A stretch of DNA of 64,000 nucleotides from the NCBI GenBank assembly GCA_029204225.1, contig MU832008.1, positions 28,022 to 92,021 of the forward strand. The letters run 5' to 3'. The notes under the pieces are model-generated. The model worked only from the letters and a program-made list of their open reading frames with translations. It had not been told where the DNA came from and did not search any database. The translations under genes were made by a program, and so were the position numbers. This document shows positions 31,841 through 42,295 of the stretch, piece by piece. This DNA is from Diphasiastrum complanatum. Its lineage: Eukaryota > Streptophyta > Lycopodiopsida > Lycopodiales > Lycopodiaceae. Position 1 is the stretch's first letter, and every line of letters begins with the position of its first letter.

Positions 31841-32366
31841 TGACAGGCCATGATGAGCCGACCTCTGGCCACATTCGATCTCTGATTTGTGGGGGAGAGT
31901 TGTTTTATTAAGGGAGCTCTTTATTTTTTTTGCACCCCTCCCCTCCCCTAAAAAAAATAAAGAGGCCCCATCGTCGAGCCCCACAAAAAAGGTTTTTTTT
32001 TTTTTTTTTTGGTAAGGGGGCGGGGGGTGAGGGTGAGAGTGGGGGGATTTAGCCTCCCCACACGTTCGTATTTTTAGGGTGGGGCTACATTCCCCGCCTC
32101 TATCTCCCCCCCCGTTTTTTTTTGGGGGGGGGGGAGGGAGGTGGCCCGCCTTTACATTTTCCACTCTCTTGGCAACATGGAGGGGCACGTGCAATGCGTC
32201 GTCTCGCAAAATAAATTGAAAATAAAAGAATGTTGTGGGGAGGATGGCTAAGTAGATCATCAATTGCCCGCTCTGAGCATCATCCACACGTCTCATGTCT
32301 CAACCACAAGCCGCCACCCAGATTGTTGGCTGCTCGTCAACGACAGGCATACCCACTATAATATGA

Positions 32367-32397
<31 letters not shown>

Positions 32398-32749
32398 TAG
32401 ATGGGGACAATGATGTGGATCCAAGACCTCATCGTATTTCAAAATAAAATGTATTTGCAAGCATATTTGAAAATTATTGCACATAGCGGTAGTAATTGAT
32501 TTAAGAGTTACTATATATGGCAATCCCTTTGCAAATTTTGCATTTTTGTTATATGATAATTATTTGATAGGCATTTATTGGAAAATATCTAGAACCTTAT
32601 GATGAAGTATACAATATCTTCTTATTCATGCATAGTGCCAACTTCAATATACATATATTTTTCAATGAAGATAATAGCTTTTTCGCAAAAAACACAAAGA
32701 ACAAGAATTTTTAACTTGAATTCTCGAGTGTCGAATAATGATTTATTGG
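31841..32749. repeat. Homopolymer-rich spacer with (AT)n, no gene
   Basis: Long G, C and T runs (31925-32150) and an AT microsatellite at about 32368-32390, then AT-rich sequence. The minus-strand frame 32296-31784 is low-complexity and not credible as a protein. Confidence 0.6.
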
Positions 32750-32890
32750 AGATTGATTTTTTTGGTGACCGTTACACCTAGTGAAATGGCCATCAAATTA
32801 TGGTGAGGCCATCAAATTATGTTGAGGCTATTAGGCAAGCCATAATTGAGTGGTCATTGAACCAGGTGTAAAGGTTACTAAAAATAGTTT
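32750..32890. mobile_element. Foldback/MITE-like element
   Basis: The left arm 'ttttttggtgaccgttacac' and the reverse complement of the right end 'tttttagtaacctttacacc' align over about 45 bases at roughly three in four, with a short centre holding two copies of 'ccatcaaattatg.tgagg'. No coding capacity. The target duplication is unclear because both flanks are T/A runs. Superfamily not assignable. Confidence 0.45.
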
Positions 32891-33735
32891 TTTGGATTAT
32901 AAAAATCCATCTAAACTTTTTAAGTCAATTTAAAAGTTTGATGACTTGTTGCAAAATCTAACAGTAGTCAACAACACGGGCTTACTCCAAGAAACCAACA
33001 CATCAAAAGAAGCTTATATATTTGCAAGGTCCCTCTGACGAGCAATTTTACCACAAAGCTAATTTAGACTAAATAGTGGTAATCAATGCAGTATTCAGTT
33101 TTTCCTGGAATCCTAAAATTTATAGATGTAACATATGTTATTCATGGTGTGCCAAATACATTGGTGGGCACCAACAAAGTATTGGCCCTTCAAATAATAT
33201 GCATACTGCATTTAGAAAGGTCACACCTTTCATTAAATGCATCCTACCCTTAAAATTTAGCCCCCAATTTGTTTACATGCTTATATTCATACCCGACTGG
33301 TATTAAAAAACTTAAAATGTGTTTGGTAGCATGACCCAATTTTAGCTTTTGGTTCTACTTTGATGTAGCCTACTAGTAGCATCACTATGAGCCTAAATAT
33401 TGGGATGGAACTTTTGTCTAAATGGTAGCATTATGCTCTAGAGATTCATCCAAAACGAAACTCTTTAAAAAAGGAGCTAGTGTTGGCGAGTATCGAAAGT
33501 TTCAGTACCAGTTGGGTCACAGTTTACCAAACTTGATTCTCAATATCAAATGGGTCCTGGTTCTCAATACTACCCAACCAAAAGCTACAAATGGGTCTTG
33601 CAATTGGTTTAACAAAAATGTGTTTTGGCGTGTAAACACACTTAGTTGGTATTAAAAACCAAGTTTAATAAACGGTGACCCAATCTATATTGAAATTTTC
33701 AATACTCCCCCAACACTAGTTTTACGCAGATGGGG
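32891..33735. other. AT-rich spacer, no gene
   Basis: No coherent ORF or paired repeats. Contains the phrase 'ttggtagcatgacccaattttag', of no known meaning. Confidence 0.4.
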
Positions 33736-33950
33736 TAGGAGGGCTAATTATGAGGCCCTTCCTCCCCAAGGGTGTTGCATGCGGCCCATTCACCTCACAT
33801 CAGCAGAGGGGCCACAAGGAAGAGGCCCTTTCTCCGGAGGCCATGAAACTTTAATACTCACCCAAAGGATAGGAGGGCTCATTCCGAGGCCTTTCCTCAT
33901 TCATCTGACATCGACAGAGGGGCCACAAGAAAAGGCCCTTTCTCCAGCAA
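33736..33950. repeat. Tandem duplication, about 110-135 bp unit
   Basis: Two copies of 'taggagggct..ttatgaggcc.ttcctc ... gaggggccacaag.a..ggccctttctcc'. The first carries about 20 extra bases (cccaagggtgttgcatgcgg). No coding capacity. Confidence 0.65.
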
Positions 33951-34160
33951 TCACCCACGTAATGTGGCTTTTGAAGTTTTCTTTTACAATTTCTGAAAGA
34001 GTTTCTTTTTGGACAAATCTCTAGAATAGATTGCTACCTTCTAGAGGGAAGTTTGATCCAAATACTTGGTTCCTATTAATGCTACTAGGAGGCTACATCA
34101 CAAGTACAACCTAAAAGCTAGAAACCACCACCCAAAGATTCCAAGTAACAAGGGCCCACC

Positions 34161-34162
<2 letters not shown>

Positions 34163-34196
<34 letters not shown>
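34163..34196. repeat. (GA)n microsatellite
   Basis: About 34 bases of pure GA. On the minus strand this is a CT tract lying downstream of the CpG-rich block 34260-34690. Confidence 0.95.
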
Positions 34197-34201
<5 letters not shown>

Positions 34202-34259
34202 CTACGCTAGAGCTGTAATTTGTAAACAGGTTCAACCATTCCAATTTGGGCCTGCCACG

Positions 34260-34690
34260 TCATTAATTTAGTGACTTAGTCTTAGTACCAGTCTCAGGCC
34301 CAGGTTTTAAGCCCGCCCAGTTCGATGCTCGCCCCGTATCGTCCACCAGGTGCAACGTGGCGGATTCTGAATGGTTCGATGAGAGCGTTTGGATTGTCCC
34401 CAAGCCCAAGAGTCGACGGGTTCGGGAGGTGAATTTGGAAAGATCGCGGAAACTTCTGCTGAGCCCGACACTCTTTTGAGCTTTCGCTGTGAACGCGTCC
34501 CCCGCCGCACCCACCGGCGGCGCACCGGTGACTTTCTGAAATTGACGTGTACCGATCAGCGTTGTCGACACACGTCAGTACTCATCACCCACGTCAACGC
34601 CCTTCGTACGGATATAGTCTGTAGCGTAGGCTCTCATTGTCCCTGGTCCCTGGTAGGCTGGTCACCACCCATATGCCACCTACAGGTCAC
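34260..34690 (-). promoter_or_regulatory. CpG-rich island, possible promoter
   Basis: Many CG dinucleotides (for example ccgccgcacccaccggcggc, gttgtcgacacacgtc) stand out against AT-rich surroundings. On the minus strand the island is followed by a CT tract at 34196-34163, the same order as at 63250-63590. The ORFs 34263-34571 (minus) and 34389-34694 (plus) match nothing I know. Could be an old promoter/first exon or a relic of a GC-rich repeat. Confidence 0.35.
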
Positions 34691-34768
34691 ATGACCAACA
34701 AAAAAACTTATTGGACATACAATTTATTTGAGTGCCGGGGGGTTTATTTTTCAGCCTTTGCCGGGAGA

Positions 34769-35105
34769 GGGATTAACTCTTGCGCAGATCGAATAAAGAT
34801 GAGATGTCACTCCTAGCTGAGTTAGAGCATTGAAATGAGTACATTTTGTATTCTTGTAAATCGAGATATTCCTTTCTTTTTTCTTTTTTCGTTTTTAATT
34901 ATGATAGCGATAAACTCTTTGGAAGATTTGGTAAAAACTGAGATGACCCTCGGAGCTGAGTTAGAGCGTTAAAATGAGTTTTATTAGTTTTTATTATTCT
35001 TCTAAAACACAATCTTCTTTTCTATTTTCTTTTGTTTTAATTTGAATGCCCTCCTTGAGACAAATCCATGTTTCTCGTGATGTATTTGAATGCCCTCCAT
35101 GCTTC
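34769..35105. repeat. Local duplications
   Basis: A block 'aactctt....agat....aaaa.tgagatg.c.ct...gctgagttagagc.tt.aaatgag' occurs at about 34769 and 34911. Further right, 'ttgaatgccctcc' and 'cttctcgtgatgtat' are each doubled (35041-35115). Non-coding. Confidence 0.55.
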
Positions 35106-35115
35106 TCGTGATGTA

Positions 35116-36262
35116 TCACTCACCTTGTTTTTTAACATGATATTTTTCTATGGATTATCAACATGGCCAGGTCTCGGGCCTTTCCCACTTTCAATTTGTA
35201 TTAAATTTTGCTATGAAATTCGTTGCACTTTTCGATGTTAAATTTCCCACTACTTGCAAAATTGGATGACTGCAAATTGTTTGCAAGCAATTGAATCCAT
35301 GTTGGCCCTTGGCCCTTTTTCATAGTGAGACAAATCTTTGTATTTAAGATGGGAGATTGTCAACATAGTAATTGAGACCCAAAAATAGCATTACTATGGA
35401 GAAGGTTTACAATTAGTTATGTGAAAGCTAGGGGTTTGATATGGGGTAGGCATAGCTGCGAGACCAGCGTCGAGGCTCAAGGCCTTGTACATTCACCTCA
35501 AATATCAAAGTGAATGTCCAAAGGACAAGCAACAACCTTTAAGGACAACCTTCAAACTTAGTTTAAAAGGCTAAATTCGATTTCATTCTAATAGCCATAC
35601 GACCCATAAGAAAGCAATAGCCTTTTTTCCTCGAAAGACTAACTTTGAAGCATCACCGAACATTTTCGTTCAAACCTCCATAAGGTCCAAAAAGCTTGTT
35701 CGAACATGCACAAGGTCCAAAAGGCCAACCTTCAACATAGCAACATCCCACAAGGGCACAAGATATCCTCAAACATGCGACATGCATAATGAGATTCAAA
35801 CTTGGATGGGTAACCCAATTTTCAAGCTCTCATATAGCACACGTTTGGTGATTTTAAGCATTAGAATTTTGTACTTTTTGTTTGTGACAAATGATCATGA
35901 AGACTGATATTATGGACAAAATGTACATTGTACATCAAAAAGGAAATAATGAAAGCAAAGGGTGATGATCTCGTGGGGGCCATCCTTAGTTATTGTAGGC
36001 TAAGTAACAACAAAAGCCAACTATGTGAAGAATCGTATTAAATTGGGCATACCACATAAAGAGGCCATTACATATGAAAATTTTGGCTAAGGTAGATAAA
36101 AGGAACATGGACATTATTCAATAGTATTAAAAAAACTATCTTAGACTTACCATTATGGATCTTCTGGATTCTAGTGTTCCAAAGACTCCAAAGTGAAAAG
36201 AACATGTAGACCAACCATAGAAAAGAATCAATGCTTTTCAAAGGGGAGCCGTTACCTAGCAA
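35116..36262. other. Spacer, no gene
   Basis: AT-rich, with short repeats of 'aaggtccaaaaggcc' (35680-35735). No recognisable domain. Confidence 0.4.
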
Positions 36263-36422
36263 AAAGGAACTACATAAACACTGCTTTGAAGTAAACGCTT
36301 GAATCTAAAGAGCTAGGTGTGTAGCCGTGATCAATAAGGAAAGTATTGATCCTTTGAATCCATGCCCGAGTAGATTGCTTCAAGCCACAAAGTGCCTTAT
36401 GGAGTTTACACACATGATTGTG
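36263..36422 (-). pseudogene. Element D RT, rear piece
   Basis: Continues from the other side of C: HNHVCKLHKALCGLKQSTRA, then INTFLIDHGYTPSSLDSSVY. It stops before the YVDD box; the fragment is broken at about 36263. Confidence 0.8.
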
Positions 36423-36427
36423 TTTAA
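36423..36427. repeat. Target-site duplication of C (TTTAA), left copy
   Basis: TTTAA directly flanks the left LTR and is repeated at 42291-42295 beyond the right LTR. Confidence 0.92.
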
Positions 36428-37081
36428 TGTGAAAAAACTCAGATCCAAAAGATGCTAAAGTTTCATAAAGATCTTGGCCATGGAAGTTATGCACATCTAG
36501 ATTGAAAAAATGATAGAAATTGTGATGTTAAGCATACTAAACATCAACTAAACATCAAAATCTGATCATAAGCTTCCACAAACAGAAACTTGCTGTCCCT
36601 GTCCGTACTTCAGAGCCTACAACCTGCATTTCACACGTGTGAAGCCATAGCAACAAAGAAATCACAATTCTAGTGGCTAGAATGCAAGATATGAACAAAA
36701 AAGTGAGAGAGAAGAAGATGGACCTTCAAAGAGCATAACATTCATTCAATAGAATGAAAATGAGATGTGTACATACTCGTGGAGATGGCTATTTATAGCA
36801 GCCATAGTGCCTCTTGGCCACTTGTCTTATGATAGGCTAAAACTGGGGTCCAATAGGATTCACCCATATACCTAGAAATTTGGTCAAATAGGAATGCACC
36901 AAATTATGAGCCAATAGAAGAGCTCCACACTCGACCTCCTCTAATTAATGTGACCTCAAAAGTAGTGTACACATACTTTGGGCCTCTACATACATGTATG
37001 AACCTATCTCTAACTTTTATTTGGCCATAGGCCTACAAAATCTCAAGTTAGGAAAATACTACTAGTTGACAATTTTTCACA
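36428..37081 (-). repeat. Element C 3' LTR (left)
   Basis: 654 bp. Contains the palindrome TTCACACGTGTGAA (core 36632-36641) and TATA sequence at 36790-36797 on the minus strand. The last codons of pol and its stop overlap this LTR by five bases. Confidence 0.95.
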
Positions 37082-40000
37082 CTCCCTCTTCAACTAGTTT
37101 TAGCATAGATTTAGAAAGTACACCAAGACTTGTTCTATGCTTGAAAAATAAGTCCTTTCCCAATGCTTTGGTAAAGATATCAGCCACACATTCCTTTGAT
37201 GGGACATGTTCAAGCTTGATCTCTTTTGCCAACACTTGTTCTCTCACAAAATGGTAAGCCACCTCGATATGTTTGCTCCTTGCATGGAAAACCGGATTGC
37301 TTGCTAGACTTTGGGCTGAAAGGTTGTCACAAAAGATGATTGGACTCTCTGAAAAATCCAGCAAATGAAGCTCCATAATCATCCTCTTGATCCACACCAT
37401 CTCCTTTGTGCATGATGTCAAAGCTTTGTACTCGGCCTCACTAGAAGAAAGTGATATAGTTGCTTGTTTCTTCGACATCCATGAGATAGCTCCATCACCT
37501 ATGAAAATAGCATGTGCATTTATGGATTTTCTATCCATAAGGTCTCCTGCAAAATCTGAATCTGAAAAACCAAATAAGTTAGGTGATGAGCCTCTATAAA
37601 CAATGCCAAAATCTTTTGTTCCCGAGATGTATCTCAAGATCCTCTTTCCTAGTTTCCAATGTTCTATGCTAGGATCTTGCATGAATTGGCTTAATCTACC
37701 AACACAATAAGATAAATCAGGTCTTGTGATGGTTAGATATATAAGAGAACCTATTAGCTTCCTATAGAGAGTAATGTCCTCGAAGGATCTTTCATTACCT
37801 CTTATAGTTAGCTTTACATGTGATTCCATAGGTGTATCAATAGGATTTGCATCTACCATATGAAATCTATTGAGAATAGAAATAGCATACTTCTCTTGTG
37901 AAATAAAAGTGATTTGAGAAGTTCTAATTACTTCTATTCCTAAGATATAGCTCAAAAGACCAAGATCATGCACTTCAAATTCCTTTTTTAGTGCTTTCTT
38001 GATATCTTCTATATCTTCCTTGTTCCCTCCACTTAAAATAATGTCATCCACATAAATTAGAAGGATTGTAACATCATTAGCACTAATTCTAAAGTAAAGT
38101 GAATGATCATACTCACTCATAGTGAAGTTTTGAGAAAGTAGAAAAGAGTTAAGCCTAGCATACCAACTCCTTGGTGCTTGCTTAAGACCATACAAACTTT
38201 TTTGTAGAAAACACACATGATTAGGCTTGCTATGAGAAACATAGCTCTCGGGTTGCTCCATGTAGACTTCCTCTTCAAGATCACCATTCAAGAAAGCATT
38301 AGAAATGTCTAATTGCCAAAGATCCCATCCATAAAGAGTTGCAAGGGAAATGATTACTCTTATGCTCACCATCTTTGCCACGGGTGCAAAGGTTTCCTCA
38401 TAGTCAATGCCATGCTCTTGAGCATAACCTTTAGCCACCAACCTTGCCTTCAACTTGTTGATAGATCCATCTTGATTTGTCTTTACCTTGAAGATCCATT
38501 TGCATCCAATTGCACTTTTGCCCTTTGGAAGCTCCACCAATCTCCATGTGTTGTTCTTCATAAGTGCTTCAAACTCAAGATCCATTGCTTGGATCCATTC
38601 CTCTTCTTGCCTTGCTTCATCTACACATGAAGGTACATCAAAAGAAGTTAGGAAAGCATAGTTGGATCCATCCACCACTTGCTTACCTTTGCCATCATAA
38701 GTGAGCCTTGAGGGTTTCACTTTATGCCTTGGAGTTCTCCTTGGAATTTGACTTGAAGAGGCTTCTTCAACATCCACATCCAATGTGTCATCAACTCCAT
38801 TGTCATCAAGCACATTAGTTGCAACAACACCATCATCACTTGAAACAACTTTTGGAATGTTACCTTCATCAAAAATGACATCCCTACTTGTGAACACTTT
38901 CTTGATTGAAGGAACATAAATCCTATATGCTTTGCTTACTTCACTATAACCAACAAAAATGCCCTTTCTTGAAGATGGATCCTCCTTAGTTCTATCATCA
39001 AGAGTAATGTTGAAGTAGCAAATGCATCCAAAAGTTCTTAGAAACTTGACATTAGGCTTCGTACCAAACAAAGCTTCAAAAGGGGTTTTTCCTTCCAATA
39101 CAACACTTGGCCATCTATTGCATAGGAAATTTGCACACAACAAAGCATCACTCCAAAAAGGTTTAGGAAGATTAGCATTCAATCTCATTGCCTTTGCACT
39201 CTCACACAAGGTTCTATTCTTCCTCTCGGCCACTCCATTTTGTTGTGGTGTTCTTGGACATGTGTACTCCCTCTTGATCCCATGCTCATCGCAAAAGGCT
39301 TTGAATTTGTTAGAAATGTATTCACCACCATTGTCGCTCCTCAAGCATTTGATTTTGGTTGTAAATTGAGTCTCAATAGCAACTTTGAACTTGACAAACA
39401 CATCAAACACCTCATCCTTGCTCTTTAGTAGATAAACCCAACAAAATCTACTAAAATCATCAATGAAAGTTACATACATCTTAGCACCTCCATTGCTAAT
39501 TGTAGTAACACCATGAATATCCGAATGCAAGAGAGAAAAAGGCATCTTAGATCTAGATATAGATCTAGTATATGGCAATCTATGTGATTTAGACAAAGCA
39601 CATTCTTCACAAACATGATTCAAGCAAGTAAGAGACTTGGGAAGTCCCCTTACTACCTCCTTTTTGGCTATTACCTCCAAGGCCTTGTAGTTGAGATGTC
39701 CCATCCTTTTATGCCATACCTCTTGAATTGACATTTGTTCATTTGCCATGCATCCAACTTGGTTAGCAACAACACATGCATCAAGCTTGAACAATTTCCC
39801 TTGCCTTTTCCCTTTTGCAATGATACTACACCCCTTTTTGATCAAGCAAGCATCACCATCAAACTCAACTTTGAATCCTTTGTCAAGCATTTGGCTTACA
39901 CTAAGTAAGTTCTTGGTAATGGATGGAATGAGCAAAACATCTTTCAATTCTATATTCCTATTTGTAGAAAGTGAAATAGGAATTGTGCCAATCCCCTTGA

Positions 40001-41027
40001 TTGCACACTCACCATCATTTGCGGTATAGATTACCTTCCTATCACCATCAAATGCCATTAAAGATGAAAAATACTCTTTATGATATGTCATATGAGAAGT
40101 GGCTCCACTATCAATCCACCAAGGATCAATGTCTCCATGATTAGCCAACAAGCAAGATGACATAACAAAAGCATCATTTGAAAGAAGCTCATCCCCACCC
40201 TCATCAATAGTTAGATTGGTTTGCTTTTCCCCTTGATCCCTCTTTTTCTTAAAACAATCACTAGCAAAATGCCCTTTGACTCCACAATAGAAACATTTTA
40301 GCTTAGATCTATCCTTCTTTTTGCCAAAAGTAGAGTGCTCACCTTGGTCTTGCCCTTTAGACCAATTGCTTTTACCTTTGCCCTTGAACTTGCCTTTAGA
40401 GAACATTGCCTCCTCTTCTCCTCCTTGAGATGTAGAAGATGCTCCCACTCTTGCTTGCAACCTGAATTCTTCAGCCAACAAGACCTCTTGCAAGTCTCCA
40501 ACACTTGGTAAACATTTTTGGATAGCATAACTTTGAACAAGATTAGCATGATCATCCAACAAGCCATTGAGAATCACTTGAACAAGCTCCTCATTATTTA
40601 TGCCATCATTAATGCATGCTAACTCATCATTCAATGCTTTAACTCTCAAAACAAAAGCATGTCCATTCTCACTCTTCTTTTGCATACAAGAAAAGATTTG
40701 CCTTCTTAAAGTCAACACTCTAGAAGTAGACTTGGATTCATAAACCTTCTTCAAGGCTTCCCAAGCTTCACTAGATGATGTGCACTTACCAACCTCTTTG
40801 ATAAGCTCATTTGTCACATTCATCTTGATCATGTGAAGGGCTTTCTTTGCCCTCTTGTCATACCTCAATTGTTCTTGAGGTGCCAAAGGTCTCTCCTCCA
40901 CACCTACAACAATATCCATCAACTCATTCATCTCAAGCAAAGACTCCATCCTTACTTTCCAAGTAGAATAGTTGAGGGAGGTAAGCCTATCATTGCTTTC
41001 CAACATGTAGCCTCCATTTGTAGCCAT
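37077..41027 (-). CDS. Element C Gag-Pol polyprotein
   Basis: 1316 residues, one frame, start at MATNGGYMLESNDRL (41027). Gag ~1-265 with NYSTWKVRMESLL and CCHC knuckle C245/C248/H253/C258. Protease D306-S-G (WWIDSGATSHM). Integrase zinc site H439, H444, C473, C476; catalytic D503, D565 and E601 (35 residues between the last two). RT ~828-1070 with D907 (QLDISNAFLNG) and Y992-V-D-D. RNase H D1156/D1158, E1197/E1199, D1234, D1283 (VADIFTKAL). The product is cleaved in cytoplasmic particles; RT makes cDNA there and integrase inserts it in the nucleus. No frameshift separates gag and pol. Length is normal for copia. Confidence 0.96.
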   Translation of the reverse strand: MATNGGYMLESNDRLTSLNYSTWKVRMESLLEMNELMDIVVGVEERPLAPQEQLRYDKRAKKALHMIKMNVTNELIKEVGKCTSSSEAWEALKKVYESKSTSRVLTLRRQIFSCMQKKSENGHAFVLRVKALNDELACINDGINNEELVQVILNGLLDDHANLVQSYAIQKCLPSVGDLQEVLLAEEFRLQARVGASSTSQGGEEEAMFSKGKFKGKGKSNWSKGQDQGEHSTFGKKKDRSKLKCFYCGVKGHFASDCFKKKRDQGEKQTNLTIDEGGDELLSNDAFVMSSCLLANHGDIDPWWIDSGATSHMTYHKEYFSSLMAFDGDRKVIYTANDGECAIKGIGTIPISLSTNRNIELKDVLLIPSITKNLLSVSQMLDKGFKVEFDGDACLIKKGCSIIAKGKRQGKLFKLDACVVANQVGCMANEQMSIQEVWHKRMGHLNYKALEVIAKKEVVRGLPKSLTCLNHVCEECALSKSHRLPYTRSISRSKMPFSLLHSDIHGVTTISNGGAKMYVTFIDDFSRFCWVYLLKSKDEVFDVFVKFKVAIETQFTTKIKCLRSDNGGEYISNKFKAFCDEHGIKREYTCPRTPQQNGVAERKNRTLCESAKAMRLNANLPKPFWSDALLCANFLCNRWPSVVLEGKTPFEALFGTKPNVKFLRTFGCICYFNITLDDRTKEDPSSRKGIFVGYSEVSKAYRIYVPSIKKVFTSRDVIFDEGNIPKVVSSDDGVVATNVLDDNGVDDTLDVDVEEASSSQIPRRTPRHKVKPSRLTYDGKGKQVVDGSNYAFLTSFDVPSCVDEARQEEEWIQAMDLEFEALMKNNTWRLVELPKGKSAIGCKWIFKVKTNQDGSINKLKARLVAKGYAQEHGIDYEETFAPVAKMVSIRVIISLATLYGWDLWQLDISNAFLNGDLEEEVYMEQPESYVSHSKPNHVCFLQKSLYGLKQAPRSWYARLNSFLLSQNFTMSEYDHSLYFRISANDVTILLIYVDDIILSGGNKEDIEDIKKALKKEFEVHDLGLLSYILGIEVIRTSQITFISQEKYAISILNRFHMVDANPIDTPMESHVKLTIRGNERSFEDITLYRKLIGSLIYLTITRPDLSYCVGRLSQFMQDPSIEHWKLGKRILRYISGTKDFGIVYRGSSPNLFGFSDSDFAGDLMDRKSINAHAIFIGDGAISWMSKKQATISLSSSEAEYKALTSCTKEMVWIKRMIMELHLLDFSESPIIFCDNLSAQSLASNPVFHARSKHIEVAYHFVREQVLAKEIKLEHVPSKECVADIFTKALGKDLFFKHRTSLGVLSKSMLKLVEEGV
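37082..37094 (-). promoter_or_regulatory. Element C polypurine tract
   Basis: gttgaagagggag on the minus strand, directly before the LTR. It also encodes the last pol residues (VEEG, with V completed by the LTR). Identical to the E1 tract. Confidence 0.85.
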
Positions 41028-41624
41028 GTTGCAATGATTGATCTCTGATCTTTGACCTGTTCCAATGCACTAAGCACTCTCTTGAATCAACAAATGAAAC
41101 ACAAGAAGAAATCACAAAGATTTGGAACCTAAAACCTTACTTTTTCTCTCTTTTCCTCACTTTTTCCTTAATTTTAGCCACTAGTTTTATGATTTCTTGA
41201 TCAAACCAAGACCAAACCTCAATATACTTGCTTTTCCCTCACTCCTAAGATTGAAATACACTCTTGAATCATTCAGCAAACTGAAAATCAGAGGGTTACA
41301 TCAATTTTGAAGTTTTTGACATGAAGAAGCAAGAAATTGAATCAAAAAACTATATGCTAGAATGGAAAACTAATAGGATCTTGTTGGATCTTGCATCTCC
41401 CTCTTTCCAAAACAATTTTTGTCTCCTTATTCTGATAAGTACAGAGGGAATTCGCCCTACTTCAATTGAAATGCATACAAATGATGTTTTGATCACAAAG
41501 ATCCAATTTCTACACATAAATCAACAAGATTTTTAGCTAGAAACTTGATTGGAATGCTACAAAAGCAAACTCGCCCACAAATCTCTTCTAAATCTGGCAA
41601 AACCTGCACATTTGGCCGCCTAAT
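41028..41624 (-). other. Element C 5' leader
   Basis: About 600 bases between primer site and gag ATG. No gene. It parallels the leaders of E1 (2155-2744) and E3 (8928-9515), with shared phrases such as the complement of 'gtgctttgtgcattggaacagg'. Expected to hold dimerisation/packaging signals, but none can be pointed to. Confidence 0.7.
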
Positions 41625-41636
41625 GCTCTGATACCA
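41625..41636 (-). promoter_or_regulatory. Element C primer-binding site (tRNA-iMet)
   Basis: The minus strand reads TGGTATCAGAGC immediately after the LTR end, an exact match over twelve bases. Confidence 0.93.
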
Positions 41637-42290
41637 TGTGAAAAAACTCAGATCCAAAAGATGCTAAAGTTTCATAAAGATCTTGGCCATGGAAGTTATG
41701 CACATCTAGATTGAAAAAATGATAGAAATTGTGATGTTAAGCATACTAAACATCAACTAAACATCAAAATCTGATCATAAGCTTCCACAAACAGAAACTT
41801 GCTGTCCCTGTCCGTACTTCAGAGCCTACAACCTGCATTTCACACGTGTGAAGCCATAGCAACAAAGAAATCACAATTCTAGTGGCTAGAATGCAAGATA
41901 TGAACAAAAAAGTGAGAGAGAAGAAGATGGACCTTCAAAGAGCATAACATTCATTCAATAGAATGAAAATGAGATGTGTACATACTCGTGGAGATGGCTA
42001 TTTATAGCAGCCATAGTGCCTCTTGGCCACTTGTCTTATGATAGGCTAAAATTGGGGTCCAATAGGATTCACCCATATACCTAGAAATTTGGTCAAATAG
42101 GAATGCACCAAATTATGAGCCAATAGAAGAGCTCCACACTCGACCTCCTCTAATTAATGTGACCTCAAAAGTAGTGTACACATACTTTGGGCCTCTACAT
42201 ACATGTATGAACCTATCTCTAACTTTTATTTGGCCATAGGCCTACAAAATCTCAAGTTAGGAAAATACTACTAGTTGACAATTTTTCACA
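41637..42290 (-). repeat. Element C 5' LTR (right), promoter-bearing
   Basis: 654 bp, matches the left LTR except at 42052. The minus-strand TATA sequence (tataaata, 41999-42006) places the transcription start shortly downstream. The CACACGTGTG palindrome is at 41841-41850. Followed by TSD TTTAA. Confidence 0.95.
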
Positions 42291-42295
42291 TTTAA

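Larger units (their letters stand above)
36428..42290 (-). mobile_element. Element C, complete and young copia retrotransposon
   Basis: 5863 bp on the minus strand. It has two 654-bp LTRs with TG...CA ends that differ at one position by eye (36843 C, 42052 T), TSD TTTAA, an exact tRNA-iMet primer site, a polypurine tract and one uninterrupted 1316-codon gag-pol. Every domain expected of copia is present with its catalytic residues. Near-identical LTRs mean a recent insertion. It looks able to move by itself if transcribed, and is the natural donor of enzymes for relatives E1 and E3. Confidence 0.95.

Noticed and set aside
31784-32296. 170-codon minus-strand ORF with Gly/Pro/Lys runs
   Set aside because: Made of homopolymer runs (G, C, T); no credible protein.
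34263-34571. 102-codon minus-strand ORF in the CpG-rich block
   Set aside because: No domain, and overlapping long frames on both strands are expected in CG-rich DNA.
36068-36262. Possible LINE-type C-terminal motif (LVYMFFSLWSLWNTRIQKI)
   Set aside because: Vague resemblance to zf-RVT 'W..W..RN' only; no RT or poly-A tail nearby.
37066-39369. Several plus-strand ORFs across 37-41 kb
   Set aside because: Antisense shadows of the 1316-codon gag-pol on the minus strand.
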